In this document: piece after piece, positions 1 through 11,455 of the stretch
Layout of the letters: the number at the start of each line of letters is the position of its first letter
How positions within the stretch are numbered: position 1 is the first letter of the stretch
Assembly: GCA_963082715.1 (NCBI GenBank)
Contig: OY720448.1
Span: forward strand, 625,001 to 689,000
Direction: 5' to 3'
Source of the DNA: Harpalus rubripes
Lineage: Eukaryota; Arthropoda; Insecta; Coleoptera; Carabidae
Length of the DNA stretch: 64,000 bases
The notes under the pieces: model-generated
Told to the model about the DNA's origin: nothing
The model's database searches: none
Seen by the model: the letters and a program-made list of their open reading frames with translations, nothing else
Translations under genes and position numbers: made by a program

Positions 1-289
1 AGTGAACTAGACATTTTCTATCATACATTTACTCAATTTAGAACTGTTCTCTACAATGAGTTAAACTAAGTGACACATTAGTTCACTTATTTTTTCTTAT
101 ATTTTTATATTTGTAAACTTCATATATTTTTATATTAGTAAACTTCTGGATTTTTTATTCTCTGTATTTCCATACTCTGTCTATTCTTGCGTGTTTATTT
201 TGTACATATTGTTGCCTCTCCCATGTTTTTGGGATACTCACGTATCCTGTTTCGGGAGAGAATAAATAAATAAATAAATAAATAAATAA
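1..289 (+). repeat. 3' end of a non-LTR retrotransposon with (AAAT)n tail
   Basis: AT-rich 3'-UTR-like sequence ends in a short hairpin-like motif (GGGATACTCACGTATCC, then CTGTTTCGGGAG) followed by a run of AATA units at about 261-289. The layout matches the 3' ends at 43436-43490 and 37690-37735, which follow recognisable reverse-transcriptase C-termini. No coding remnant is visible here, so the class rests on the tail. Confidence 0.5.
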
Positions 290-1165
290 ACTAACGAAAG
301 AACTTGTCAAGAGCAATAATATTTCTTAGTAACTTACTTTTGTATACCTCCTACATATTGTGTAAAATTTTCATTCATTTCGGTAACAGTCGTTGTTAGG
401 CTCTTTAAACCAAAAAAGTTTCATTCAAAGTATTTATGCCTGTTACTGGTATATCCTGAATATCAATAATCCTCGTCATCTCTCCATTTTAATAGTGGGT
501 GTAAAAATTTGCTCATTCATATTTATAGAATGAACGTAGGTCTTGGGAATGTATAATTTCAAAATGTCTGTGGTATATATTTAAATATGACAGTTTATCA
601 TCTGAATCATGTGAGAAAATTCTTGTCAGAAATCATACATTTGGAGCAGAATCGTTTTTTATTCGGCTTCGCTTTTATTTTCACATCATTTCCTTCATTC
701 GGAAAACGTCTTCTTTGTCAGAGGCACATCTGTCGGTATCTTAATGGAAAACGCCCAAATGCTTTCATAAATTATTCTACAATTTGATTCTGCCGAAAGT
801 TTCAGTTAATTACGGCACTGGTGATGATGATATTGACAAGGGCAAGGGAATGGCCTGGAAATCGTCATTATAGTAATTAATTATTAAATGATTTATTCGA
901 CAGTGTATAGATTAGGTGTTAACAGCAAACAAACAGCATTTCTTCTGTTATAACACCGACGCTTCGTTCTTTTGTCGAATTTGAGAGCAAACTGATGTGT
1001 TGATTTCTGAACAATAAAATAACAAGTAATTGTATATTTATCTCTGTCTTACTTATGGTTTCCTTCATTCTATTTTCGATATGTATTTCTAATAGCTTCA
1101 TCTTTGTCTTATTAACGCATTAAGAGAAAGATAGTTATACGAAATTTGAATATAACAATCGACAG
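290..1165. other. unassigned AT-rich sequence
   Basis: Short ORFs (587-787 +, 919-1101 -) have no recognisable domain, no splice context and ordinary AT-rich composition. I see no gene and no clear element end. Confidence 0.5.
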
Positions 1166-1167
1166 CG

Positions 1168-1250
1168 GTGGTATGGTACGACTAGCGAATGAAAGTTGAC
1201 GTTTAAATTATTTCATAGACGTGGTTTCTTTTGAAACCTTAGAGAAGAAG
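1168..1250 (+). repeat. end fragment of TA-duplicating MITE (family F)
   Basis: Begins GGTATGGTACGACTAGCGAA and continues into the same subterminal sequence as both ends of the complete copy at 20861-21444. Only one end is present. It runs directly into family C sequence. Confidence 0.6.
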
Positions 1251-1257
1251 GCTGCGG

Positions 1258-1716
1258 GATTAAAATTATAGATAATTTTATAAATTTATCCATAAAATAT
1301 ATTGAAAAAAGTATTTGTCTATAGAAATTTTAATAATTTTTAATTTTTATAATGACACAAATCTTGAACAATAACATTTAAAGGTATTTTTCGAAGAAAA
1401 TCTATTTTGAGCTTCAAGTAAAGTGTCATTTCCGGTTATCTGATATACACCAAAATTTAATGGTCTCTTCCCATATTAGAATAAGGTAGAAATGCAAGGA
1501 TTCAAAATTTTCTGAATGATATTATTTGAGTTATAGTAGAATCCACACCCACAAACACACACACACATACCTACACACACATACATACACACACAGACAT
1601 CATCGTGAAAATGTTAAAATTGAATTCTAGGGACCTTAAAACGTGGTAATTTGCCAAAATCTTGATATTTTTAGCACGATCCCTATACGTCTCTTCCAAG
1701 GGTAGCGGGAGGTTAA
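1258..1716 (-). mobile_element. family C element, reverse orientation, partial (C1)
   Basis: Contains the C body, a CA microsatellite at about 1549-1600, the adjoining ACATCATCGTGAAAATG block and the terminal hairpin region ending AGGGTAGCGGGAGGTTAAA. The terminus opposite the hairpin is missing. The hairpin end abuts a family B fragment. Confidence 0.65.
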
Positions 1717-1747
1717 ATTCGGTGTATACTTACCTAGCATTCTTATT

Positions 1748-2470
1748 ATGTGTGTGGATGTGTGGAGGTTGGATCCACGATTTCTCAAATACTATAAGAC
1801 TTAAGACATTTTTAACTACGGATTCCTCAATCTAACAATAATGGGAAGAGTTGATTAAGTTTTGGTAACAATTGGACAACCTGAAGTAGTAGTTACAAGA
1901 AAAAAATCATCTAAATATTATTTATCGAAAATTTATATAAATACTTATATTAAATAACGTTAAATTCTTAATTTGATAAATATAAATTCATTATTATATC
2001 TTCTATAGATTTAGAGATAAAGAAATGCATATTAAATAATTTGATGTAAAAATTCTCAGATCAAACTAGTTCAAGGCAAGAAATTCAAATGTTTGTAATT
2101 CACTCATAAATGTCACTGTCAAAAATATTTGTATGCCACTGTCAAAAATATTTGTACATCATTATTATGAAGATTATGAAAATAAATAAAAAGTCAACAA
2201 CGCAAAAGACTATACCTGAAAAAGAATATAAAAGGAATTTGCGAAAAAATGACGACTAAAGGAAAAAGAAAAGGAAAGTAGAAAAAAATTCAAATTCAGG
2301 ATCTTGAATATAAAGAAAATGTATGTATTGTACATAATTCATATTAAAATATTTATTTTGTAGTGAGACATGGATATATGTATTTTTATTTAAAAATATT
2401 TTTCGTTTTATGCGTACAACCAGGTAAAACATCTGGCGAGAGGTTATGTGCTGGCCACATCAGATTTTTT
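1748..2470 (+). mobile_element. family B element, 5'-truncated (B1)
   Basis: Matches B2 (40543-41410) and B3 (55905-56835) from the GGATCCACGATTTCTC block to the terminal GTGCTGGCCACATCAGATTT. The hairpin end is missing: the copy starts within the TG-rich tract where C1 stops. No ORF. Confidence 0.65.
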
Positions 2471-3388
2471 ACTTAGAATGACGAATACGTGGTAAACATT
2501 TGTCGGTTTCCTCAAGGGATACCGTGTCTTTTATAAGATCTAGCTTATCCAGAAGAAGGTGTCAGGCTGCACCGAAACGAAGGTGCAGTAAGAGAATAAA
2601 TGATATTTGACTGAGATCTTGAGTAATTGTTAACACATATACTAAAGTTGAGAAACTTTTCTGTTGGTTTATTTTTGTTGTTAAAAAATACGAGTACTAT
2701 AAGGCGAAACCAAAGTAGCAATCTTTCTTACGAGGAGCAAAATCTATGCTGAAACAATCCTGAAACCTGAAAGCAAATCGATATTCTCGTCCGTTTTATG
2801 ACAACAAGTAGGCAGGCAGGCAAGAACGCAGATAACATTTGCGATTTTGCAATTCTAAATTTGAACAAAGGATTAAGGAAGATCAAATTGTACAACTTTC
2901 TACTCACGGAAAAGAAGCGAGGAAAACATTGAGATATGCAAATACAAGAGTGCGCTCGCATATTTTAAAGTCTTGTTCGCAGCGAGAGAAGCGACGCACT
3001 TTCATTACAGAAAAACTATTTCCTATTTATCAGTCGATATACATTTAAATTGAAATTTTACAGTAAGATAAACAAAACAGGTGAACTGGGAATTGGTTTT
3101 ATAGGGCAGCACAGAATACTGCATGCATGTGGTTAACTAGGTTTTCTCTCTTTTTACACTTTTCTCTGTATTCAATTAAATTCTACTTTATTTCTTGTTA
3201 TGTTTAAATAAAGATATTCAACGTTGTAACGACTTTTAAAATAGGTATTAGTACTAGGATAAAGATATTGGTTTGGCTTGTATTCAAATGAAACTTAAAA
3301 TTCCTCTACGCAAATAGAATAAGGATTTATTGTTATTTTTTATGAATTTATAAGTCTTCGAAATACATAGGTATCATACATATCCCAC
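2471..3388. other. unassigned sequence
   Basis: Two overlapping short ORFs on opposite strands (2728-2961 -, 2839-3048 +) lack motifs. No terminal repeats or tails recognised. Confidence 0.45.
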
Positions 3389-3391
3389 TTA

Positions 3392-3920
3392 GGTCCACTT
3401 TTACAATTGATGGATAAACTATGGTATAGCTATCGGAGGTATAAATTTATCCTAGCAATTATACCTTTGATAAACAAGACTGTCTTTTACAATGCATTTT
3501 TATCCGTCAGATAGTTATACCAGGAATTACGTTAAATCACTTCAGGTTGGTATTGACACAATAAAATTATCTTCTTGTTAGAATATTTTTCTTCAATATT
3601 GTTATTATTTCTACCTTCTAATTTGCATTTTTCAAGATGTTAGATGATATAAATACTATTTTTGATTCGGACAGTGATGTTGAAATATTTGATTGACATC
3701 TGTCAAACGTATGAATAAAAAAACATCGTTTGTGTTTACGTGGTATCCATAAGAACCAGGGATAAAGTTATCCGACGTTTATACGACCGATTTTTATGGG
3801 ATAAGAAATACTGGTGTTTATTCTATCTGAGGTTTATCCGAGGTTTGTAAAATACAATTTCCAATTTTATACCTGGTATAGCGTTGTACGAGGTTTATCT
3901 AATGATTGTAAAAGTGGCCC
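3392..3920. mobile_element. MITE with TTA target duplication, PIF/Harbinger-like
   Basis: Inverted ends GGTCCACTTTTACAAT and GGGCCACTTTTACAAT (reverse complement of the right end) are flanked by TTA at 3389-3391 and 3921-3923. The 529-bp interior has several palindromic GGTTTATCC-type motifs and no ORF. A 3-bp TTA duplication is typical of PIF/Harbinger; the class is inferred from that alone. Confidence 0.75.
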
Positions 3921-3964
3921 TTAGTGGATTAGCACAAATCCGCAAATAATAAAAATAACACTAA

Positions 3965-4551
3965 TGCTGGATTTATACAGCGTAAGCCGTAACGTAACGT
4001 ACCGTGCAGTGGCGTACTGTAACGTATCGTAACGCGTGATTTTTCTAGGCTATTTTATACAGAACTTTTACGGTACATTTTCGTAAAAAGTATACTAATG
4101 CTCTGTCGATACAAATGTAGTGTACATCAGATTTGTATTTATCAGGTTCGTTAGTTTATTCGCAATGCACTATATTTCATATGTATTTCCATTTAATATA
4201 TTAATCCAAACTTTGACACATGCCACATGTCACTTATGTCAGTCAAAGTCACACAAGACAGACTATTCGTAATGTAGTATTTTTTATATTTATATCCATT
4301 TAATTTATTAATTCCAACTTTGACATAATTAGCCACACAAAAACAGACTATAGCGCAGGTAAGCAATAATTTTCATAATATCGCAACGTACCGTAACGTA
4401 CCGTAACGTAGAAAGATAAAAGTTCGCGATCTTTGGGTTTTTGACACGTTACGTCTGTATAAATTATCACATAAGTATGCATTGATTTATTCTTTACGTT
4501 ACGTTACGGCGCGGTACGTTACGTTACGGCTTACGCTGTATAAATTCAGCA
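3965..4551. mobile_element. MITE with TAA duplication and CGTAACGTAACG-rich ends
   Basis: Ends are TGCTGGATTTATACAGCG and TGCTGAATTTATACAGCG (right end complemented), flanked by TAA at 3962-3964 and 4552-4554. Just inside each end are repeats of CGTAACGTA/CCGTAACG. No coding capacity in 587 bp. A relative lies at 13545. Confidence 0.8.
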
Positions 4552-4554
4552 TAA

Positions 4555-4737
4555 AGCTCAGCTGACTTACTCCACTCTCAAAAATATTCTCACTAGCCAT
4601 ACATCTTCATACAGTACATATTCCTCCCACCTTACATATTAAAGTGACCGATTTTGGTTAGCGAAATACTGCATCCGCACCACAATAATAGCTATGAAAC
4701 ATTCATCCGTCGCAAGTCGCTACACATTCCTGCCCAA
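4555..4737 (-). repeat. non-LTR retrotransposon 3' region fragment
   Basis: Reads on the - strand like 36434-36560, for example the shared block AAAATCGGTCACTTTAATATG. The downstream mariner separates it from a related fragment at about 5654-5765 that corresponds to 36390-36430. No coding region is left. Confidence 0.6.
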
Positions 4738-5653
4738 AGGTCTGTACAATAAATACGCGAACTGAGTTACTAATGTGGCTTTGAGGTGATGTTAGGTCTT
4801 ACGCACTAGCTGGTCTGTTGGGGGTAGATCTACTGGAGCGTCAGTAACCGTCAGACTGTCGAGGTAAGCGTACAACTGGAGGTGAGATTTTTTTTTGTGG
4901 CGCCCTTTTTTTGCTCTTGTCGACGATGGAGATTGATGAACAAATGGAACAACGAGTCAACATCAAACTTTTGGTAAAACTTGGGAAAAGTTCTCAGGAA
5001 ATTCATGAAATGTTGAGGGCTGTTTATGGAGATAACACACTGATGAAAATAGCTCTTTTCAAGTGGATCAATCGTTTCAGTGAAGGCCGTGAAGACTGTA
5101 AGGATGTTTCAAAAATCAAGGTCATGCTGCTCGTTTTTTTGACATTCATGTTTTTGTCTATCATGAATTTCTTCCTGAAGGTCAAACAGTGACTGCTGCC
5201 TTCTACATGGAAGTTCTCAAGCGCCTGAGGGATCGTGTGCGTTGTGTGCGACCAAATTTGTGTGATGGTGATGGATGGCTGCTGCATCACGACAATGCGC
5301 CTGCACATTCAGCAACGATTGTCCGCCAATTTCTGGCCCGTAATTCGATCACCACGCTAGAACTCTCCCTACTCGCCAGACTTAGCCCCTTGCGATTTCT
5401 TTTTGTTCCCGAAATGCAAAAAGGTCATGCGTGGGCGGTACTGGGACGATGTGGAAACGATCAAATGCGAAACGACGAGGCAGCTGAAGAGCCTAACTTC
5501 TCAGGACTTCCAGAGATGAACAATGGAAACGGAGATGGGACAAGTGTATTGTTGCAAATGGGGAGTATTTTGAAGGGGATAAGATTGATGTACTCTAAAT
5601 TTTAGAAAATATAGTTTTTATGATCCCAGTTCGCGTATTTATTGGACAGACCT
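4738..5653 (+). mobile_element. mariner-like transposon, internally deleted
   Basis: Imperfect 27-bp inverted ends at 4738-4764 and 5627-5653 start AGGTCTGT and share CAATAAATACGCGAACTG. They bracket a broken transposase reading rightwards. The element sits inside retrotransposon tail sequence. No TA duplication is visible, so the outer boundary may be decayed. At 916 bp it is well short of the ~1.3 kb usual for mariner. Confidence 0.75.
4926..5605 (+). pseudogene. mariner transposase, SETMAR-like, deleted and frameshifted
   Basis: Transposases of this family cut and paste the element through a DD34D catalytic triad. The first ATG (4926) opens the N-terminal helix-turn-helix region, seen as EQRVNIKLLVKLGKSSQEI followed by FKWINRFSEGRED. 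The reading frame then jumps to the C-terminal half of the catalytic domain, with HHDNAPAHSA and VRQFLARNSITTLE. The section between, which should hold the first catalytic Asp, is missing. Around 5100-5190 the frame shifts, and after about 5370 the SPDLAP-type motif is degraded. The protein cannot be active. Mariner identity is firm from the HDNAPAH motif; subfamily assignment is inference. Confidence 0.85.
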
Positions 5654-5934
5654 CTCACACTTCTTTCGCCTCGTCCACATTCATCATCGCATTCATACAT
5701 AATAGCTTAACTGAGTCATTCCACTCTTTAACAACATGCTTACTAACCATACGTCTTCATACAGAAAATAATCTTCTCTTCGAAATAACGTATGGTACTA
5801 AAGTTTTGAGAAAATTTTTAGATAGTGTTAACTATTTTAAAACCCTTTTACTTTTTAAACTAATTATTACAACAATTACCAATAAGTATAACAATTAATA
5901 TTTAACATTTAAATTATTGATAATGGACCATTAT

Positions 5935-6425
5935 CTTCAATGGCCCTTAATTTTCTTCTGACTTGTCCCATCATCCTCTGGACAATATCTGGATCGATTT
6001 CTCAAATCTTTTGGTAAATGCGACGTCGTAATTGTTCTTCATTTGTAGCTTCCCATCACTTGTCATACACTTTTCTTGACCAAAATTCTTCTATTGGTTG
6101 AGTTTGAGGTACATTGGGAGGATTGTCAAATTTTGGTACAAAGTCTACATTGATTTCGTTATACCAGGCCAAAACATAATATCATTGGCGCGATGTGTAT
6201 TTAAAAATTGAAGCAATTTAGCGAGGCATCTATGAATATAAAGTTGTGTAGTTAAGGCTTCTCCTCGAACATGACCAATGTACGGCTGCGAGATATATCC
6301 GACTTCAGAATGGCACACTATACAAAAATTTTATCCTCAAATTTAGATTTACCTTTGAACTTGACATTGCCTTGTGTATATTCCATGTTATTAGTATAAA
6401 AACCATCGTTTCTTTTCATAATAAT
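5935..6425 (-). pseudogene. Tc1/mariner-superfamily transposase C-terminal fragment
   Basis: On the - strand this is a decayed copy of the transposase at 44130-44883. The shared stretch covers the SQPYIGRVRGE-type segment, the LLQFLNTH segment, FWPxLAS (partly deleted here) and PPNVPQTRPIEEF near the C-terminus. Several stops and at least one deletion remove the FWP-LASCH block. It is a dead DDE-type fragment. The two copies are inverted relative to each other and 38 kb apart. Confidence 0.75.
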
Positions 6426-6868
6426 AAGTTTATTAGATTCTGTAGACACAATAATTACAGTGTATAGAAAAAATCAGAAAAATATAAGAAATACAAATTA
6501 CATGTTAAAAAATTCGCTCAAATCATAGAAGCTGTGTCCAATCAGAAAAGTTAGCGGGTCACATGAATCAGTGCGTTAGTGTGAAATGACGCCTGGAAAG
6601 CGCCTTCAATGCTACAGAATAAAAAGCTTTCTGACACATTCAGAAATTTTGTTTAACAAATAAATCAAAATGGGATTGAAGGACCAGAACGTGAAATATA
6701 TGTTGTTTTCTCAATAAAAAAAGGTATAATACAGATGAACTGTTAAGCACCGTGGTCTACATATTTCGTTGAAAAAAAATGTTTTTAGCACTCAACAAAC
6801 CGAATTATTTAACAAATAAATTTAATTAAATATTTATATTGTCAGATACCCTTTTACTTTGACCTTAA
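6426..6868. other. unassigned AT-rich sequence
   Basis: No ORF, TIR or tail recognised between the transposase remnant and the next retrotransposon fragment. Confidence 0.45.
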
Positions 6869-6869
6869 A

Positions 6870-7600
6870 GTGTTAACTAATTTCGCCCATTGCTTCTTGT
6901 TCCTTACCATGTTCCTAACGTCTTGAATCGTCATGTTTTCCTTTTCCAAGATCTTCAGGAGTATCTTATCCCAGCTGTCATTAGGTCTTTCTCTACTATC
7001 ATCCATATTTGATTCATCGGTCTATCTTCGTTAATTCTTATCATGTGGCCACGCCAAGCTAGCTGTCCCTCCTTGATGAAGTTTATTACAGTCTTACATT
7101 GTGAAATAATTGCGTAGGCTTCCACAGTCTGAGTCATGAGAAATATTCGTTTTCCGGGAATAAACAGTGTCATATTTTGAGTCAGAGCTCAATGTTTCGC
7201 CCGCAGTCGTATGGGGCATCTTCAGGAGCAAGGGGGATAGTACTGTCTTATACAAGGTTACCCGATGTGTCAACCACGCTAGAGGCCGAGTTTAAGCAAC
7301 AAGAAGGGGGAGATTCAGTTTACAAGGTTACCCGACGTGTAAACTGAGTCTCCCCCTTCTTTTTGCTTAAACTCGGCCTCTAGCGTGGTTGACACGTCGA
7401 GTAACCTTGTTTAAGACAGTACTATCCCCCTTGCTCCTAAAGATGCCCCATACGACTGCGGGCGAAACGTTGAGCTCCGACTCAAAATATGACATAGTCC
7501 ATTCCCGAAAAACGAATATTTCTGAGTCTTACATTGTACTTGTTCTATAATCATTTTGTTTCGTAGTTTTACTCCTAGTATTCTTTTTAAGTATTTCATT
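6870..7600 (-). pseudogene. non-LTR retrotransposon ORF2 C-terminus, interrupted
   Basis: The - strand encodes a C-terminal motif of insect non-LTR elements, GQLAWRGHMIRINEDRP followed by QIWM, corresponding to the LRWxGHVxRM motif downstream of the reverse transcriptase domain. A second degraded copy of the same segment lies at 60590-60900. Comparing the two shows that 7103-7525 was inserted within it: the block GTCTTACATTGT occurs on both sides of the insert. Upstream RT motifs are absent. Confidence 0.6.
7103..7525. repeat. foldback (inverted-repeat) insertion, Penelope-LTR-like
   Basis: Two arms of about 185 bp (7141-7327 and 7335-7521) are near-perfect inverted repeats with a short centre. 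Each arm contains GATGCCCCATACGACTGC then GGGCGAAAC, resembling the GAAGATG...GAAACGT block of Penelope-like pseudo-LTRs. GTCTTACATTGT flanks the insertion at 7091-7102 and 7526-7537 as a 12-bp direct repeat. No ORF crosses the arms. Penelope kinship is inference. Confidence 0.75.
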
Positions 7601-8455
7601 TTAAGTGCAATTTAATTAAATTAGATACAAAATTTACTTCAAAGAAAAATCATTTTTGCGTCCAGTCAGATTTTACAAATTAAAATTATTGGGAATAATA
7701 TTTTTTCTTTTGTTTACCGTTCAATATTCTTATATTAATTTGATGATAAATTAAAACAGACTTGTAGACTTATGAAAAGCAAAAAGTAAAAAGATAAAAG
7801 AACATTAAATAATTTGTATAACTTTATAATTTATGTTACGCAGCGCAAAGTTTTAAACTTTATAAAAAAAACGGGGTGAAACATCTCTAGATAATCGTCA
7901 CATCTTGTGGCATTTCTATACATTATTCATGTAGAAATGCGCGTGGGAGACGTTGTAAAAAGTGCAAATTACTCACGTTTATTCAGAGCATTCTTCGTTA
8001 CGTTTCCTTTTCCCTCTGGTTTCAGCTACGATTTCGTAAATTAGATATAAATCAGTTATACTTCCGCTCTCTACCACTTCTCTCCGCGATATTGAACTTC
8101 CGGTTCCGTTGTATCGGCCGCTCAAGTTTTATAGCCCAGGAAAATGTATTGCACGCAAAAAAGTTATTGTATTACTGACGATCGTATCGAGAGTGTTCCT
8201 TTAGCGCTTTCAACTTGGTTTTTAGTGATTTTAATTAATTTAACATTGATAATGGCACACTGAATAAACTGACAGTTCGTGGTTTAGATATTATGAACCA
8301 GATTGGGATAAAACGCGATGTCAATAATTGTTTGATTACAAATCAACTATTACCATATTAATTAATATCGGTCTGAATTTAAAATTAAAAATTTGTTATG
8401 GACAGCATATCATTGCTATTTTATAGTATTTCATGTCACAAGCATACATTATTAT
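7601..8455. other. unassigned sequence
   Basis: Mostly AT-rich; 7960-8170 is somewhat richer in GC and not recognised elsewhere in the window. No exon signature found. Confidence 0.4.
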
Positions 8456-9058
8456 ACCTCCCGCTACCCTTGGTAAGGGAGGTATAGGGATCGTGCTAAA
8501 AATCGCATATCGAGATTTTGGTAAATGACCACGTTTTAACATTATGATGTCTGTGTGTATATGTGTGGGTATGGATATGTGGATCTACAACTCTAACTCA
8601 AATACTATCATTCAGAAAATTTTGAAACCTTGTATTTCGACCTTTTTCTATTATGGAAAGAGCCCATTAGATTTTAGTGTAAATCAGATAACCGGAAATG
8701 TCACTTTACTTGAATCTGACAATAGTTTTTCTTCGAAAAATACCTTTCAATGTTATATTTTCGAGATTAATGTTATTATAAAAATTAAAGATTATTAAAT
8801 TTTCTACAGATTTGTGTTAATACTTTTTCTACTTATTTTATGGATAAATTTATAAAATTATCTATAATTTAAATCCCTGACCTACACTTTAAACAAACAA
8901 AACTCTTTCGTTACGCAGTTATTCAAATGTATGTAACTGACAAATAAATGTCACTGTCAAAGAACTAATCATTTCAAATTAATAATAGTAACGTTTTTAA
9001 AAGAAAAAAGTAAATGGAGCAATAGGAAAGGAAATCTATACAGTTTCCAGCATAATAA
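8456..9058 (+). mobile_element. family C element (C2)
   Basis: Starts with the hairpin ACCTCCCGCTACCCTTGG / TAAGGGAGGTA, then ATCGTGCTAAAAATCGCATA, a short TG tract at 8548-8580 and the C body (AACCGGAAATG block). The far terminus is lost; a short D-like piece (TTTTTGGATTAGTGAATTC) follows before A1. The ORF at 8544-8798 is only a translation of the repeat. Confidence 0.7.
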
Positions 9059-9146
9059 ATGTAACGATTCACAAATTATTTTTGGATTAGTGAATTCTAT
9101 TCTGTCCCTGTATTTAAAATTTAATTTTCATTTTATTATCAAAAAA

Positions 9147-9648
9147 TCTGATGTGGCCAGCACATTACCTTCTGTCAGTTCTATGTATTTTGTACGAATT
9201 TCATGCAGATAGATATTTCCAGTAAAATTATAAGCCAAACACACTGACAATTTCACTTGACATTATTCAATCAGAATTTTCTTAATATAGTAGCTGTTCC
9301 CATAGCTATGGCTACTTTATGAAATTTAATTTCTTTATCATTTTTTAACTCTATATCCGTTTAATATTAAGTATAAAATGCAGTCAAATCGTGTAGAGAA
9401 TAAAATATTCTTTATTAATTATAATAATATTAAATGTGAAAAAATTATATTTAACACAGTTTTTTGAAGAAAAACTGTTAAAATCTTCAAAAGAAGGTAT
9501 TTCCGGTTGACTAATTGCAACCAAAATCTAATCAGCTCTTCATGTGGATGTAACGAAGAAGAATACGAAAGAATTATAATTTTTGAAATTGTAGTATTAG
9601 AGTTATCGCAGACGAAATTTTTGTTACACACACACACTCACACACACA

Positions 9649-9703
<55 letters not shown>

Positions 9704-9791
9704 AAACACACACAGACACACACAACATACACACAGACACACACACACACATACACACACACACACACACAGAAACACACCCACACACACA

Positions 9792-9843
<52 letters not shown>

Positions 9844-9950
9844 TACAGACATCATCGTAAAAATAGTAAAATCGTATTCTTCGTAAGCTTGCTTATTAAT
9901 TAAAAACTCATCATTTTTTGACCAAAGACCTAAAGGTGACGGAAGGTAAA
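9147..9950 (+). mobile_element. family A element (A1)
   Basis: Starts TCTGATGTGGCCAGCACATT ACCTTCCGTCAG after an A-run and ends in GGTGACGGAAGGTAAAA. The internal microsatellite is followed by CAGACATCATCGTAAAAATA. The inner half of the terminal hairpin is deleted: ACCTAAAGGTGACGG is present but the preceding ACCTTCCTT is missing. Non-coding. Confidence 0.8.
9627..9842. repeat. CA microsatellite, about 215 bp
   Basis: Imperfect (CA)n with CACTCA, CATA, CAGA and CAAA interruptions, inside family A copy A1. The six-frame ORFs it generates (TH or CV repeats) are artefacts. Confidence 0.95.
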
Positions 9951-10097
9951 AAGATAGTTACTTGGATTAGATTAGACTAACAAATATACTGCTAAAATTA
10001 GAGGAAAATTCGCTAATCCAAAAATAAGGATTAGTTTATTTTTTTGTGACTCGGGTTGTAAGTGGCGGGAGGTATTTTGATGGCCACACCAGATTTT
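9951..10097 (+). mobile_element. family D fragment (D1)
   Basis: Starts AGATAGTTACTTGGATTAG exactly at the end of A1 and ends at GCGGGAGGTATTTTGATGGC CACACCAGATTT. It contains the palindromic block CTAATCCAAAAATAAGGATT AG. Confidence 0.65.
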
Positions 10098-10984
10098 TTT
10101 TTAAATTTATATAGCACTGAAACTTTCGGAAATTTAGTTTCCATTTAAAAAATTTCCGAAAACTTGTGAGTACTATAAAATTTCTTATAACGAATGTGTC
10201 AATCTATCTATTGTCGCATCCTCTTGAAAACTGTTCTGTATTTGACAACTATGTCACGCATTTCGTCCACCAAATTCGAAGCCAAAAATTTTCATAACCC
10301 TGCACAAATCAGGAAAACAGAACACGTTACCTGCAAATCATTCAATAAAACCGGTCTCACATGCATATCTGCCATATTTCTTTTATTCACGGAAGACATT
10401 TCCCTCATGCTTCGGATACCGGCAGCAGCAAATATCATTGGCAAATCCAGTAGAGCATGTGTACAGCCAAAAATAATGAAATAATACCGCGGGAGACAGC
10501 AGCCAGCAGTCGCGCTCCGGCTCCGGATAAGGAAGAATGCAATAAAGAAAGGAATAAAAATATCTGTATCGACATAACAGATGTGAGAAGAGATGTGAGC
10601 GGCTGACGACTTGACGAGAGGTGATAAAAGGGCAGGAAGCGACCTCGATGAAGGATAGGAGATTGGCAAATGTCTACCTGCCGATCCTGTAAGGATATCG
10701 ACGCCAACAGCTTCCCTGCTGAAAAGAATGTCATAACAGGAATTTCAAATTATTTAAGCGATCTACGGCATTAAATTTTATGTAGGTGTTATAGTTAAAA
10801 TAAAACAGACATTGTATAAATACACAGAATATTTTTGAAAATAACTGCCTATTAAGATATTTATATCAACATTTTGTAGTTTTGGGAATCAGTGATTTAA
10901 TAAAGTAATAAAGGGAGGTAGTAATGTTTTTGGTCCAAAAATTCGATAGAGAGTTTTCAGAGAATAATCATGCAGTAGAGTCTG
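10098..10984. other. non-repetitive segment, GC-richer core 10480-10740
   Basis: The core lacks similarity to any repeat in the window and is less AT-rich than its surroundings. Overlapping ORFs on both strands (10194-10484 +, 10292-10669 -) have no recognised domain. It could be an unidentified 5'-UTR exon or regulatory region of the gene whose first coding exon is at 17803, since that exon needs an upstream partner. That is speculation. Confidence 0.3.
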
Positions 10985-11410
10985 CAGTACTTCCAAAAAT
11001 AGTTATTTGTATATCAAGGCCGCGAAATCACTCTTTAGCGTACCGAAAGAAAAATTATCGCCGAGGCCGCTTGCGGCCGAGAAAAGATAATCTCGAGGGC
11101 GCTAAATAATTTCGCGGACAAGGTGTACACAATATTTTTTGTGCAACCGTAAAAAATATGTAATTACAAATTTTATTTATTTTAAACAGTTTCATTGTAA
11201 ATAGAAAGTTAGCTTTCAAGGTGGTTATGAGATTGATATTTGATAAACAAAATCATGCAATTTTCAAGCGTCAAAGTGATTAGTTACCTAATTTCGCGGC
11301 CGCTACCATGACAACGGCCACGAAATGAATTTCGCGGCCGTTATCAACGCTCGCGAAATCTAATTTCCAGGCCTGTATTGCGGGTGCGAAATGCTTATTT
11401 CGCGTTCAGT
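10985..11410. repeat. CpG-rich repeat-like block with GCGGCCGC motifs
   Basis: Contains CpG-dense pieces unlike the surrounding sequence: GGCCGCGAAATCAC, GAGGCCGCTTGCGGCCGAG and several TTTCGCGGCCGC/TTTCGCGGCCGT copies on both strands. Two such clusters (10990-11125, 11290-11410) flank an AT-rich middle, suggesting a MITE-like element with complex palindromic ends. Termini and target duplication were not found. Confidence 0.45.
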
Positions 11411-11455
11411 TGCACAAAAAATATATTATTTAATGCTATTAGCAGTTTGAATAAA

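Noticed and set aside
9507..9860. THTHTH and CVCVCV ORFs here and at 16107, 41277, 47996 and 63259
   Set aside because: Same artefact of dinucleotide repeats; flanking codons come from non-coding element sequence.
10194..10734. Overlapping ORFs of ~100 codons on both strands
   Set aside because: No domain, no splice-bounded coding signature; kept only as a non-repetitive candidate block.
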